Shown one piece after another: positions 8,344 to 16,036 of a stretch of 64,000 nucleotides of DNA. The notes under the pieces were generated by a model, which did not search any database, was not told the origin of the DNA, and was given only the letters and a program-made list of their open reading frames with translations. The translations under genes and the position numbers were made by a program. The stretch comes from CBDFNC01 sp965249895. GTDB lineage: Bacteria > Pseudomonadota > Gammaproteobacteria > Enterobacterales > CBDFNC01. Position 1 is the stretch's first letter, and each line of letters begins with the position of its first letter. The stretch covers positions 620,001-684,000 of the forward strand of contig CBDFNC010000005.1 of the NCBI GenBank assembly GCA_965249895.1, in the 5' to 3' direction.

Positions 8344-8452
8344 AACACACTGCTACCAAAGCGCCGCATCGAGCGCAGGACCAGAAGCCACAAGCTCGGA
8401 TTTTCTGAACCCCGGAAAATCACAACACACCTTTAAATAAAATCAGGCGGCA

Positions 8453-8676
8453 CATTAACATTTGTATAGTGAGCACGCTCGGTTTACTCGTTGGACCAGT
8501 AAAAGCGCGCACAGTTAATCCATTGTATTAAAAAAAAAATAGCTACTCGCTTCAATACACCTTGCGTGTAAATGAGCATGCGCGATTTCCAAACCTATTA
8601 TCTCAACCTTTGTTTTTCTAAGTATCTGACAATACATATTATTTTATTACCCAACAAGACTAATCGCGCACAATCC
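8453..8676 (-). promoter_or_regulatory. attI-side region of the first integron
   Basis: The first cassette joins here at GTTAATG (minus, 8453-8459). The next 220 bases up to about 75 bases before the integrase start are non-coding and recur, diverged, at 33005-33206. The position between integrase and first cassette, together with this duplication, identifies it as the attI-containing leader. I cannot mark the integrase-binding boxes within it with certainty. Confidence 0.7.
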
Positions 8677-8750
8677 GGAAAAATGATTGCTGAAAAACTG
8701 GCTGAAACAAATAATACTGAGTATTCGCACAGTATTGAGAGGTTAACTCT

Positions 8751-8930
8751 ATGCCAAGTCAAAGTCCATTTCTCAAACGGTTGCAAGAGAAAATTCGAAT
8801 GCGCGGGTATAGCATTAAAACTGAAAAGGCTTATCTGTATTGGATAAAAGCCTTTATCAACTTTCACCATAAACGCCATCCCGATACCATGGGGACTGAG
8901 GAAGTAGCTTCGTTTTTGAGTTTTCTTGCT
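8751..8930 (+). pseudogene. intI: Integron integrase, first 60 codons only
   Basis: Tyrosine recombinase of the IntI family, which would insert and excise cassettes at attI/attC. Codons 1-60 match the N-terminal SAM-like domain: LQEKIRMRGYSIKTEKAYLY, WIKAFINFHHKRHP and EEVASFLSFLA. After codon 60 the frame enters a MITE (8930-9265) and stops. No catalytic domain (R, HxxR, Y) follows on the other side, so more than 250 codons are gone. The gene is divergent from the cassettes, as in normal integrons. The array can no longer move by its own integrase unless another copy exists elsewhere. Confidence 0.85.
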
Positions 8931-9265
8931 AGTGTCCATCCTGAAACGTCGATTCTGTCATTCCCTCGCACGTGGTGGTCCGACATCTCGGAAACCAGCG
9001 GCTTTACCGCGATCTTTGTGTGCGCTAAAAGACACTGGACCGAGATGTCGGACCATACCAGGCAAGCTGACAATAACAGGGGCGCTGTGATAGTGGTAAC
9101 TAACTCAAATCCAATATACAACGATAAGTCTTGTACGCTAAAAATACGACTAGAGAATAAACATATTATTAGAACGCGATAATTATCGTTTTGACGATGG
9201 CACAACACAAATTTTTGGGGTCTAAGAATATGCTAGAAAAATAAAAAGTTGAGTTTCAGGATGGA
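8930..9265 (+). mobile_element. MITE family 1, copy a (right tip missing)
   Basis: Non-coding element starting TAGTGTCCATCCTGAAAC and ending GTTTCAGGATGGA. Complete copies (27522-27762) end GGGCACTA, so this one lacks the last bases and one flanking TA at its right tip. That fits a deletion that removed the element's end together with the rest of intI. An inner inverted repeat GTCCGACATCTCGG ... CCGAGATGTCGGAC is visible. Confidence 0.8.
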
Positions 9266-9427
9266 AATTCATTTTTGGCAAAGCTTAGCGCCATGGTTGT
9301 CTCTTTGGCCGGGTGGAAATTCAACCGGTGCTTATCTGAAGTTCAAGGATATTTCTACTAAAGTGACTCCTTTCTCATCGAGCCGGTCTATTGACCGGCT
9401 AAGATGCGGCAAAACCGCTTTGGCTGC

Positions 9428-10987
9428 TTAATAGAGATCTTTTCGAAACCGGCCACTATCGGTGAGATCACGTAAATAGTCTTGCGCCTGCTCCTCAGAT
9501 AGCCCGGCTTCATTCTGAAAAATTTGCAGCAGACTCTTGTCTATGGCTTTATCCAAGTTGGCCTTGCTGCCGCAGAGATAAATCATGGCTCCCTGGGATA
9601 ACAGGTTTGAGATTAAGTAGGCCTGTTCAAGCAACAGGTGCTGGACATACCTTTTCGCTTCCTGCTCACGGGAAAAAGCAGTGAACAGCTCGGTTAAAAC
9701 ATTTTTATCTTGCCATTCTTGTAACTGCGTTTTATATAAATAATCTTTCTCTTGATACCGTTCACCAAAAAAAAGTACGCATTTTGGTGGTTTTGATATG
9801 GATTCGAGTTGTTGTAAGAAACCTATGTAAGGCGCGATTCCTGTGCCAGCTCCGATCAGGATAAGTGGAGAGTTAAGCTCTGCAGGCAGATTAAAGTCAG
9901 GGTTAGCGCGTACAAAAACCTTGACCTCATCGCCTGGCGACGCAATTGCTAAGGCGTGGCTGGCCGTTCCATGTCTTTGCCTTTGGCTCAGAGGGTAAGA
10001 TACGTCACGTACACAAAGGTTAAGTTTGTTATCCAGAAAATCTGATGACGCGATGGAATAAGCCCTGGGCGACATATCGGGTAAGACACTGAGTAAGTCT
10101 TCTAATGTAAAGCTAGCGGGCTCGGCATGGGATTGCAGTAAATCCAATAGATCTCGGCCGTATAGGTAACTTTCTAATTCCGCTTTATATTTGATTTTCA
10201 GCTTTTTCTTTAATTCATCATTTCCGGGCTGCTTGGCCAGCAAACGCAACAGGGGTTTGCCTGCTCGTCGTAACTCCTTGCCACTGAGTGCATTAATCGC
10301 GCTGGGTTGTCTTAACCAAGCCGCTAACCCTTCAAGCAATTCTCTATTATTTTCCGGAATGACATACAACAAATCGCCTGCTCGGTAGCTCATTCCGCTA
10401 CCAGAAATATCTATCTCTATATGAAAGACACCCGATTCGCTTGTGTTCAACCTCTCCACCCGCAGAATTTTTCCCGGGTGAGGCGTATGTTCACTGTAAG
10501 CCTTGATCTTAAGTTGTAGATTTTTACCAACCGCGAAATTTCCCGCCAGACAGCTGGATAAAGCATCACACCAAAGTTGAAAGAACTCCTGATAATGAAT
10601 ATCGGCGTCGACACGGTTAATCAGCTTAATGGCACCCTTCTGTGCCAGGCTAGTATCCAGATCTTTACCAAACTGGCAAAATTTGGGATAGGCAACGTCA
10701 CCAAGGGCGAATACCCCATAGTGGAAGGTGCTCAGGTTTTGCTGCTGTTCCAGCATGGTCGTAAAGGCATCCGCGTTGCCAGGTGCCTCCCCATCACCGA
10801 AAGTGCTAGTTACTATAAGTAGTAGATCTTTCTCCTCTATCTGGCTGAGTTGGCAGGTATTCAGCGAACTTAATTTTATCGGAAAGTCCCGTAGAAAATT
10901 TAACTCACAAATTTGCCGGGCCAGGCGTTCAGCATTGCCAGATTCGGAGCCATAGCATACAAATATTCGTGTGAAGGGGAGGTTCAT
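9428..10987 (-). CDS. Diflavin reductase (FMN-FAD-NADPH), 519 aa
   Basis: Soluble electron-transfer protein of the CysJ / cytochrome P450 reductase type. Flavodoxin-like FMN domain at about 5-150 (GSESGNAERLA loop, STFGDGEAPGNA, FALGDVAYPKFC). FAD domain at about 165-370 (RAYSIASS). NADPH domain at 380-519 (GAGTGIAPYIGFLQQ, YLCGSKANLDKAI). It carries electrons from NADPH through FAD and FMN to a partner; no heme or siroheme domain is fused and no cysI follows, so it is unlikely to be sulfite reductase. It starts five bases after the PAS gene, clearly one operon under the NsrR-type boxes. The PAS protein is a possible partner or sensor (inference). Confidence 0.85.
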   Translation of the reverse strand: MNLPFTRIFVCYGSESGNAERLARQICELNFLRDFPIKLSSLNTCQLSQIEEKDLLLIVTSTFGDGEAPGNADAFTTMLEQQQNLSTFHYGVFALGDVAYPKFCQFGKDLDTSLAQKGAIKLINRVDADIHYQEFFQLWCDALSSCLAGNFAVGKNLQLKIKAYSEHTPHPGKILRVERLNTSESGVFHIEIDISGSGMSYRAGDLLYVIPENNRELLEGLAAWLRQPSAINALSGKELRRAGKPLLRLLAKQPGNDELKKKLKIKYKAELESYLYGRDLLDLLQSHAEPASFTLEDLLSVLPDMSPRAYSIASSDFLDNKLNLCVRDVSYPLSQRQRHGTASHALAIASPGDEVKVFVRANPDFNLPAELNSPLILIGAGTGIAPYIGFLQQLESISKPPKCVLFFGERYQEKDYLYKTQLQEWQDKNVLTELFTAFSREQEAKRYVQHLLLEQAYLISNLLSQGAMIYLCGSKANLDKAIDKSLLQIFQNEAGLSEEQAQDYLRDLTDSGRFRKDLY

Positions 10988-10992
10988 ATCAA

Positions 10993-11415
10993 TTAGTCCT
11001 GGTAATAGTCGTCAAACGTCTCTTTTGAAAACTCGACGCTATCGAAGTCATCCATAAGATCGTTAATGACTCGACGAATACTTATGTACTCGGTTATTTC
11101 CTCCTGTTCGTTAAAAATAGGCTGTACTGTAGTATCAACGATATATATGCCCCCTGTCTTTCCTACGTTAGGAATAATACCCGTCCAGATTTCGCCTCTT
11201 TTTATCGTATCCCACATATCTTTATAAGTGTCTTTAGGCACGGACTTATGCCTGACCAGATTGTGGGGAGCACCCAGTAACTCAGCTTCTGTATAGCCAG
11301 TTAACTCACAAAATAGATCGTTAACATAAGTAATATTCCCTTGCAGGTCTGTCTTCGAAATCACCATGACTTTTTCTAAAGCGCTAAGGATCTGCTGAGA
11401 TGTCTGATTTTCCAT
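10993..11415 (-). CDS. Aer-type PAS domain protein, 140 aa
   Basis: Single PAS domain and little else. The Aer-like signature is visible: DLQGNITYVNDLFCELTGYT, the LVRHKSVPKDTYKDMW helix, and a late EYISIRRVINDL. Such PAS domains bind FAD or heme and sense redox, oxygen or NO. No kinase, GGDEF or methyl-accepting part follows, so it must act through a partner. The start at 11415 is chosen because AGGAG lies eight bases upstream. The in-frame ATG at 11460 would start only ten bases from the operator and has no such site. First gene of the operon with the diflavin reductase. Confidence 0.8.
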   Translation of the reverse strand: MENQTSQQILSALEKVMVISKTDLQGNITYVNDLFCELTGYTEAELLGAPHNLVRHKSVPKDTYKDMWDTIKRGEIWTGIIPNVGKTGGIYIVDTTVQPIFNEQEEITEYISIRRVINDLMDDFDSVEFSKETFDDYYQD

Positions 11416-11469
11416 AACATAAACTCCTAACTTTACTAGTTGAACAACAATGGTTTCCATTTAAACTAT

Positions 11470-11496
11470 AATTGTTGCATTTTAAATGCAACAATT
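11470..11496. promoter_or_regulatory. NsrR-type operator, perfect 13-1-13 palindrome
   Basis: Two 13-base arms (AATTGTTGCATTT and its exact complement) around one central T. This matches the architecture of the NsrR consensus, in which TGCATTT and AAATGCA arms surround one base. It lies between the divergent PAS operon and the nsrR-like gene and would allow one repressor to control both. Confidence 0.8.
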
Positions 11497-11503
11497 AGAT
11501 CTG

Positions 11504-11530
11504 ATTTCTTGTATTTTAAATGCAACAATT
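11504..11530. promoter_or_regulatory. Second NsrR-type operator, one arm degenerate
   Basis: The right arm AAATGCAACAATT (11518-11530) is identical to the first box. The left arm ATTTCTTGTATTT keeps 10 of 13 positions. Centre-to-centre distance from the first box is 34 bases, so two dimers would bind at related but not identical faces of the helix. Confidence 0.65.
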
Positions 11531-11601
11531 TAATTTGACTTCTTGCATCCGGTGACTGATCGTACTTACAATCAAGTTTCCGACGCAGAGGCAGGCACCA
11601 A

Positions 11602-12051
11602 ATGAAGCTCACTCAATTTACCGACTTTGGCTTAAGGGTATTGATGTACTTAAGCTGTGAGCAAAACGCTGAGCCGGTTAAGATAGTTGAAATCGCAACT
11701 CAGTTTGATATTCCCAGAAACCACCTGATTAAGGTGGTCAACAAGCTGGCAAAATTAGATTGGGTGGAAACTACAAGGGGACGCAATGGCGGTCTGCGTC
11801 TAAAGGTTCAACCTGAAAACCTGAGCGTAGGTTTGGTATTACGCGAGCTTGAAAATTGTCAGCACCTGATTGACTGTGAGAGCCGTAATTGTGTGTTACA
11901 AAGTGGCTGTTTGTTAAAAGAGGCCCTGGATAAAGGGATGCAGCGTTTTTTTGAAGAAATGGACGGCATTATGATTGCCGATGTGATTGCCACGCCTACC
12001 GGCAATAAAATAGAGCAGATGCAGCAAAGCTATTATCAACTCTCTTTGTGA
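11602..12051 (+). CDS. nsrR: NsrR-like Rrf2-family nitric-oxide-sensitive repressor, 149 aa
   Basis: DNA-binding iron-sulfur repressor. The N-terminal winged helix (MKLTQFTDFGLRVLMYLS, IPRNHLIKVVNKL, WVETTRGRNGGLRL) and the cluster ligands C-ESRN-C-VLQSG-C (C-x4-C-x5-C) follow the NsrR spacing rather than IscR, where the first gap is five. In known NsrR the cluster is damaged by NO, which releases the repressor. It is preceded by GAGGCAGG-type ribosome binding bases and diverges from the PAS/diflavin operon across two matching palindromes. It probably represses that operon and itself. Confidence 0.85.
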   Translation: MKLTQFTDFGLRVLMYLSCEQNAEPVKIVEIATQFDIPRNHLIKVVNKLAKLDWVETTRGRNGGLRLKVQPENLSVGLVLRELENCQHLIDCESRNCVLQSGCLLKEALDKGMQRFFEEMDGIMIADVIATPTGNKIEQMQQSYYQLSL

Positions 12052-12109
12052 AAGTTTGATATTTCCTAGTTCAATATTTGCCTTCCAGTTCTGCATTGAT
12101 TCAAGAGCC

Positions 12110-12335
12110 GACCAGGAAGAAACAGCAATGCCAAAGCGACTGTGAATTGCAGATAACAAGGTAGTGAGCAAGGCACTTATCAGATAATGCGAAGTAACTG
12201 CCCCAGAGATACCCGAAACCCTTCATCCATGGGTTACGTACAGTTCCTGTAGATAAATCGGTGAGCGATAAAATCCAATACCCCAGCCGAATATTGCGAC
12301 GACGAAAGCGATACGTGCGACGGCCCACCCTTTGC
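12110..12335 (-). pseudogene. MFS transporter N-terminal remnant with in-frame TGA
   Basis: The minus-strand frame reads WAVARIAFVVAIFGWGIGFY then SPIYLQELYVTHG, a stop TGA, and continues in frame ...RVSGISGAVTSHYLISALL. This is the first two helices of a major-facilitator protein. The stop stands where tryptophan is expected (GW). No ATG start is left and the remaining ten helices are absent. It lies just after the DUF1272 gene, a pairing I associate with intact genomes. Confidence 0.6.
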
Positions 12336-12348
12336 TATTGGTGCTTAC

Positions 12349-12663
12349 TTATCGTTCTTCTGGATCCAGGTCCCGAATGAGTGTCACATGATTTTCGATG
12401 TCTTGCCTACTATATGGCGAAGAAGTTCGTTTACTAGCAGCGGGATGATATCTAAGTCCAAGATTGACTCCTTCACGCCAAGAGTTTTGCGGACGAATTG
12501 GGCGAGGAGCGAATCCTCCACCGCAGGTCGGGCAAACATTATGCAGAGCCTTTTCGGCACAAGTTGCACAATAGGTGCATTCGTAGCTACAGATGCGTGC
12601 CTGCGTGCTTTGTGGCGGAAGATCACAATCACAAAGTTCACAATTAGGGCGTAATTCAAGCAT
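12349..12663 (-). CDS. DUF1272 cysteine-rich protein, 104 aa
   Basis: Small protein with many paired cysteines in the order CELCDCDLPP, ICSYECTYCATC and NVCPTCGGGF, the hallmark of the DUF1272 family. It probably binds one or two zinc ions; the function is unknown. The conserved part ends at about residue 65 (RPIRPQNSW); the rest is a variable tail. ATG start at 12663. Downstream on the same strand is a broken MFS gene. Confidence 0.8.
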   Translation of the reverse strand: MLELRPNCELCDCDLPPQSTQARICSYECTYCATCAEKALHNVCPTCGGGFAPRPIRPQNSWREGVNLGLRYHPAASKRTSSPYSRQDIENHVTLIRDLDPEER

Positions 12664-12780
12664 TATTTTTCCTAGGAATATCTGTTCCTCATTGAAATTA
12701 ACTTATAACACATCCTAATTTACGGCATAAATGACACATTCCCCACTATTTATGCCAGCGCATATGTAGTCTGATCTTAA

Positions 12781-13077
12781 GCCTGTTTTGTTGTCCTCTT
12801 TTCCGAGACGAAACTTCTTGATGTTGCAGGCCCATTGCAAGTCTTTAACGATGCCAGATGTAATAACGGCAATCGAATTCTGTCGCATCTTGCCCGGTCA
12901 ATAGTTTGGCTCGATAAAAAGGGAGTGCATTCCATGCTCGGATTCAAATCCATGGAAGGTGCACAAGCCACTATCGCTGGTGTCGAGTTGTGGCAAATAC
13001 TACGTAAGGGACAGATGAAAAACGTGGGAGCGATAACGTCGTCAGAACGCTTCCACATTTGGACGCTCATTGTATGA
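12781..13077 (+). pseudogene. Chimeric relic: DJ-1/AraC regulator start joined to IS6-type transposase end
   Basis: One open frame has two unrelated parts. Codons near 12787-12855 read VVLFSETKLLDVAGPLQVF, the first strand and turn of DJ-1-type AraC-family regulators (GlxA class). From about 12900 to 13035 it reads VWLDKKGVHSMLGFKSMEGA then IAGVELWQILRKGQ, the C-terminal end of IS6-family transposases. Neither protein is complete, there is no start codon, and the frame stops at TGA 13075-13077. It looks like an insertion followed by deletion. Confidence 0.6.
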
Positions 13078-13313
13078 ACAGAATGACACAGGTGAATTGA
13101 AGGGCTTAGTATAGTTGTTTCGCTGTGCGGGAAGCAGAGCAAAGAGCTAAACCGGCTGCTATTTTTAGCTATTACTTAGGGTCTAATATCGGTTTAAACT
13201 TGTGTTCGGCATGTTAACGCGGTAATTCGGGGGACGTATTCTCGCCTTAATGGCCTCTTTCGTTTGCATGATATTTTTATACTCATAATAAAGTGAGAAT
13301 TACGTTTTATAGT

Positions 13314-13555
13314 TAGTTTCCTTCCTGGAAAGTTGATTCTGTTATTCCTCGCACAAGGGAATCCAGCGGCTTTACCGCGCTCTCAGCGTTAGCTAAAAGA
13401 CTCTGGACCTAGATGTCGGACCATACCAGGAAAGCTGACAATGACAGGATGGTAGGAGATAGTAGTGACTAACTTTAAGCCTTTGAAAAACGATAGTTAT
13501 CGCGTTCTAATAATATGACTGAAGAACGAATATGTGAGTTTCAAGATGGACACTA
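13314..13555 (+). mobile_element. MITE family 1, copy b
   Basis: About 240 non-coding bases with the same inner sequence as the copies at 8930 and 27522 (CCAGCGGCTTTACCGCG, CTAAAAGACTCTGGACC). The left tip has drifted; the right tip GTTTCAAGATGGACACTA is well kept and followed by GTTA. Confidence 0.75.
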
Positions 13556-13612
13556 GTTAAACCCCTCCGGACATCCCTCCATAACGCCTAAGTTTCTAAT
13601 TCAAGCGGACCG

Positions 13613-13767
13613 GAGCCCATCAAATAACGGGAATAAGGGTAACAATTGTGGCGGCCTCAGTAGATACAATCTCTCCGAACGTGCATCCATGCGCTTTACA
13701 TCTCATCCTGAGATGGGTTCGCCTCCTACCGATCTATCGTGAGCTGTTACCCAGGTTTGACCGGTTC
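13613..13767 (+). mobile_element. MITE family 2, copy a
   Basis: Short non-coding repeat beginning GAGCCCATCAAATAACGG, with CGAACGTGCATCCATGCGCT and a CATCTCATCCTGAGATG hairpin inside. The related copies are at 28583-28780 and 35287-35450. A 12-base direct repeat TTCAAGCGGACC stands at 13600-13611 and again at 13765-13776, possibly a target duplication. Confidence 0.7.
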
Positions 13768-13875
13768 AAGCGGACCCACTCGCAGCTTTTTCTTTTGAAA
13801 AACTCCACCATGGTATATATTCAACTATTAACATTACAGTTAATTACAAGTAACTACAGGCTGCGACGCGGAACT

Positions 13876-14046
13876 ATGCTTGATTTCTCACCCCTATTTA
13901 CCATTGTCATTATTCTTGGCTTGATCATCCTGCCTTTGGTTTTGCTACTGTTTTTTCAGGATAAAGTCTTCGTATTGTTTGAGTGGATCATCAATCTGAT
14001 GAGTAAAAAAAATGAAAGTAGGAATAGGCGTTCTGGTGACGAATGA
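13876..14046 (+). CDS. Hypothetical small membrane protein, 56 aa
   Basis: The frame is open from 13648, but the upstream part lies in a repeat element, so I place the start at the ATG at 13876 (MLDFSPLFTIVIILGLIILP). One strong hydrophobic segment covers residues 6-26 and a second weaker one 30-42. The tail is basic and polar. No strong ribosome binding site. Possibly real; not a family I recognise. Confidence 0.35.
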   Translation: MLDFSPLFTIVIILGLIILPLVLLLFFQDKVFVLFEWIINLMSKKNESRNRRSGDE

Positions 14047-14318
14047 ATCAACCTGTTGCTCGGTTGATACAGCTTGCCATAGGAGCCCTCCGCTCTCAAA
14101 ACCTATAAAGCAAGCTTAAGGACATTTTTAGCGCTGTCACTCAGGGTTATATCTCTTGTAATCGATCATTATCAATTCTCCCAACAATTTTCTGTGTTAA
14201 CTTTTCGTTATTCGTACATTTCGTCAACAGTTGGCATATAAGGCTGGCTTTAAATAGCCTAATTGTTGTGCCATCCATTGTTCAGTGGCAAAACAGCTTA
14301 AGATATAAAGGATTAAAA

Positions 14319-14852
14319 ATGAGTAAAGCAAAAATCGGCATTGTTACCGTGAGTGATCGAGCCAGCGCAGGTATCTATGATGATATTTCCGGTAAAGCCA
14401 TCATCGAAACTCTCAATGACTATCTGGTATCGGAATGGGAGCCTGTGTATGAAGTCATTCCTGATGAGCAAGACGTTATTGCCGCAACGCTTATTAAGAT
14501 GGCAGATGAGCTGAATTGTAGTCTGATAGTGACCACAGGCGGCACAGGTCCGGCCAAGCGAGATGTCACTCCGGAGGCCACCGAACTGGTGTGCGATCGC
14601 ATGATGCCAGGTTTTGGCGAGTTAATGCGTGCGGAGTCACTTAAATTTGTTCCAACCGCTATTTTGTCCCGTCAAACTGCCGGGCTCAGAGGTGATTCCC
14701 TTATTGTCAACTTACCAGGTAAGCCAAAATCAATTCGTGAATGCCTGGATGCCGTGTTCCCTGCCATTCCATATTGCATAGATTTGATGGAAGGCCCCTT
14801 TCTGGAGTGCGATGAAACTGTGATCAAGCCCTTTAGACCCAAACAAAAGTAG
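14319..14852 (+). CDS. mog: Molybdopterin adenylyltransferase Mog, 177 aa
   Basis: Adenylates molybdopterin before molybdate insertion in molybdenum cofactor synthesis, in the cytoplasm. The MoCF-domain motifs are complete: IGIVTVSDRASAG near the start, TTGGTGPAKRDVTPEAT in the middle and NLPGKPKSIRECLDAVFPAI at the end. Length matches the family. The ATG at 14319 with AAAGGA upstream is chosen; an upstream ATG at 14268 would add 17 unconserved residues. It stands alone, with a sulfite-exporter-like gene 370 bases downstream on the same strand. Confidence 0.9.
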   Translation: MSKAKIGIVTVSDRASAGIYDDISGKAIIETLNDYLVSEWEPVYEVIPDEQDVIAATLIKMADELNCSLIVTTGGTGPAKRDVTPEATELVCDRMMPGFGELMRAESLKFVPTAILSRQTAGLRGDSLIVNLPGKPKSIRECLDAVFPAIPYCIDLMEGPFLECDETVIKPFRPKQK

Positions 14853-15221
14853 CAACGCTTCCGATAAAACCTACAATGGGTCGGCACAAGAAGTTAGCAA
14901 TTATCTAATTTCATATATTCTGCCGACTCCACACTTTCTAATTCAAATCACTAATGAAGAAATGAACAGTCAAATCACACCACCCAATGAGAATGTAAAC
15001 TATTTGACTTTTATGTTGTCAGCAATTAATTTGTTCAGACCTTTAGCCACTGCACTTCTTACTATGCCTTCACTTCACCTAATAGATTGGGCAACTTCGC
15101 TTAGGAGCATTCAATGTTTTTGCTCGATAGCCATCGATACCTATCTGCTCAAAAAATCAAGAGATGAAATGGCATCTAAAAAATTCGGCTCAGCGGGGCA
15201 GTTCATTGATTAGGGGTTATT

Positions 15222-16013
15222 ATGACTATTGAGATCTTGATTTTCGCCATGTTTCTAATTCTATTGGCAGGGTCTATTCACGGGGCTCTTGGGTTTGGAT
15301 TCCCGATGTTATCCACTCCAATTCTGGCTTTGGTGTATGATTTAAAGACCGCAGTGCTGCTCACACTTATTCCATCACTGGTCATTATTATTGTTAGCCT
15401 TCTAAAGGGTGAGCATTTAAAACAAACCATCCTCCAATATCGACTAGTAATATTTGTTACCACTATTGGCAGCCTATTTGGATCTTGGGTGCTTATCTTG
15501 GCAAACCCAGATCTTTTGAAGCTGCTACTCGCTGCGACTATATGCCTTTATCTTTTTTCCAATAAACTCAAGCAATATTCAACCCAGCTTACCAATAACC
15601 CTGCGCTGTTTGCCATTGTTATGGGCAGCCTCGCAGGCATCATAGGGGGTGCTACAAACGCGATAGCGCCCATACTGATGATCTATTTGCTGCAAGTTAC
15701 TAAATCATCCAGACAGGTAATAATTGTTTCTAATGCCTGCTTCCTACTTGGGAAGCTTATGCAACTGGGTATGTTGTCGGTACATTACTCAACGGATGAC
15801 ATTGTAATTGAGGAGCTAGTCATGGTCCTTGGTGCTGCAATTATAGGCCTGACCATAGGGCTAAAATTACAAAGCAGCATTGACGACGCGCGTTATCGCA
15901 GCCTGATCAAATATGTTTTAGTTGGGTTTATGCTTGCGCTGGTTTACCAAGGGGGCTCCGGCATTGCGGAGCTGTTTAACGGACAAGAAACATATTCAAT
16001 ATTGCGCGGGTAG
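15222..16013 (+). CDS. TauE/SafE-family anion exporter, 263 aa
   Basis: Inner-membrane protein with about eight helices arranged in two similar halves. The start shows the family's small-residue motif GSIHGALGFGFPMLSTPILA, echoed in the second half by GSLAGIIGGATNAIAPILMI. Members export sulfite, sulfoacetate or related organosulfonates; the substrate here cannot be read from sequence. The start ATG at 15222 has GGGGTTATT before it, which is weak. The 370 bases between mog and this gene hold no gene I trust. Confidence 0.8.
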   Translation: MTIEILIFAMFLILLAGSIHGALGFGFPMLSTPILALVYDLKTAVLLTLIPSLVIIIVSLLKGEHLKQTILQYRLVIFVTTIGSLFGSWVLILANPDLLKLLLAATICLYLFSNKLKQYSTQLTNNPALFAIVMGSLAGIIGGATNAIAPILMIYLLQVTKSSRQVIIVSNACFLLGKLMQLGMLSVHYSTDDIVIEELVMVLGAAIIGLTIGLKLQSSIDDARYRSLIKYVLVGFMLALVYQGGSGIAELFNGQETYSILRG

Positions 16014-16036
16014 CAACATCGCCGTTTACTCTTTGA

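Larger units (their letters stand above)
7717..8452 (-). repeat. Tandem pair of 368-bp units, each two gene-less cassettes
   Basis: Bases 7717-8084 and 8085-8452 are nearly identical direct repeats with exactly the same spacing. Each unit holds two attC-like sites (a 57-bp and a 55-bp one), so the pair reads as four mini-cassettes of about 204 and 164 bp. Neither strand has an open frame that is kept in both copies: the minus-strand frame 8226-8423 of one copy is closed in the other by base changes. They sit directly next to attI, the position of the most recent insertions. Confidence 0.8.

Noticed and set aside
7717..8452. CRISPR-like repeats
   Set aside because: Only two long, nearly identical 368-bp units with inner attC palindromes; no short repeats with varied spacers and no cas genes.
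9428..10987. Sulfite reductase subunit CysJ
   Set aside because: No cysI or cysH nearby, an NsrR-type operator upstream and a PAS gene in the operon; a general diflavin reductase is the safer call.
14962..15213. 83-codon frame before the TauE-like gene
   Set aside because: No recognisable motif, no ribosome binding site, odd composition; probably chance.
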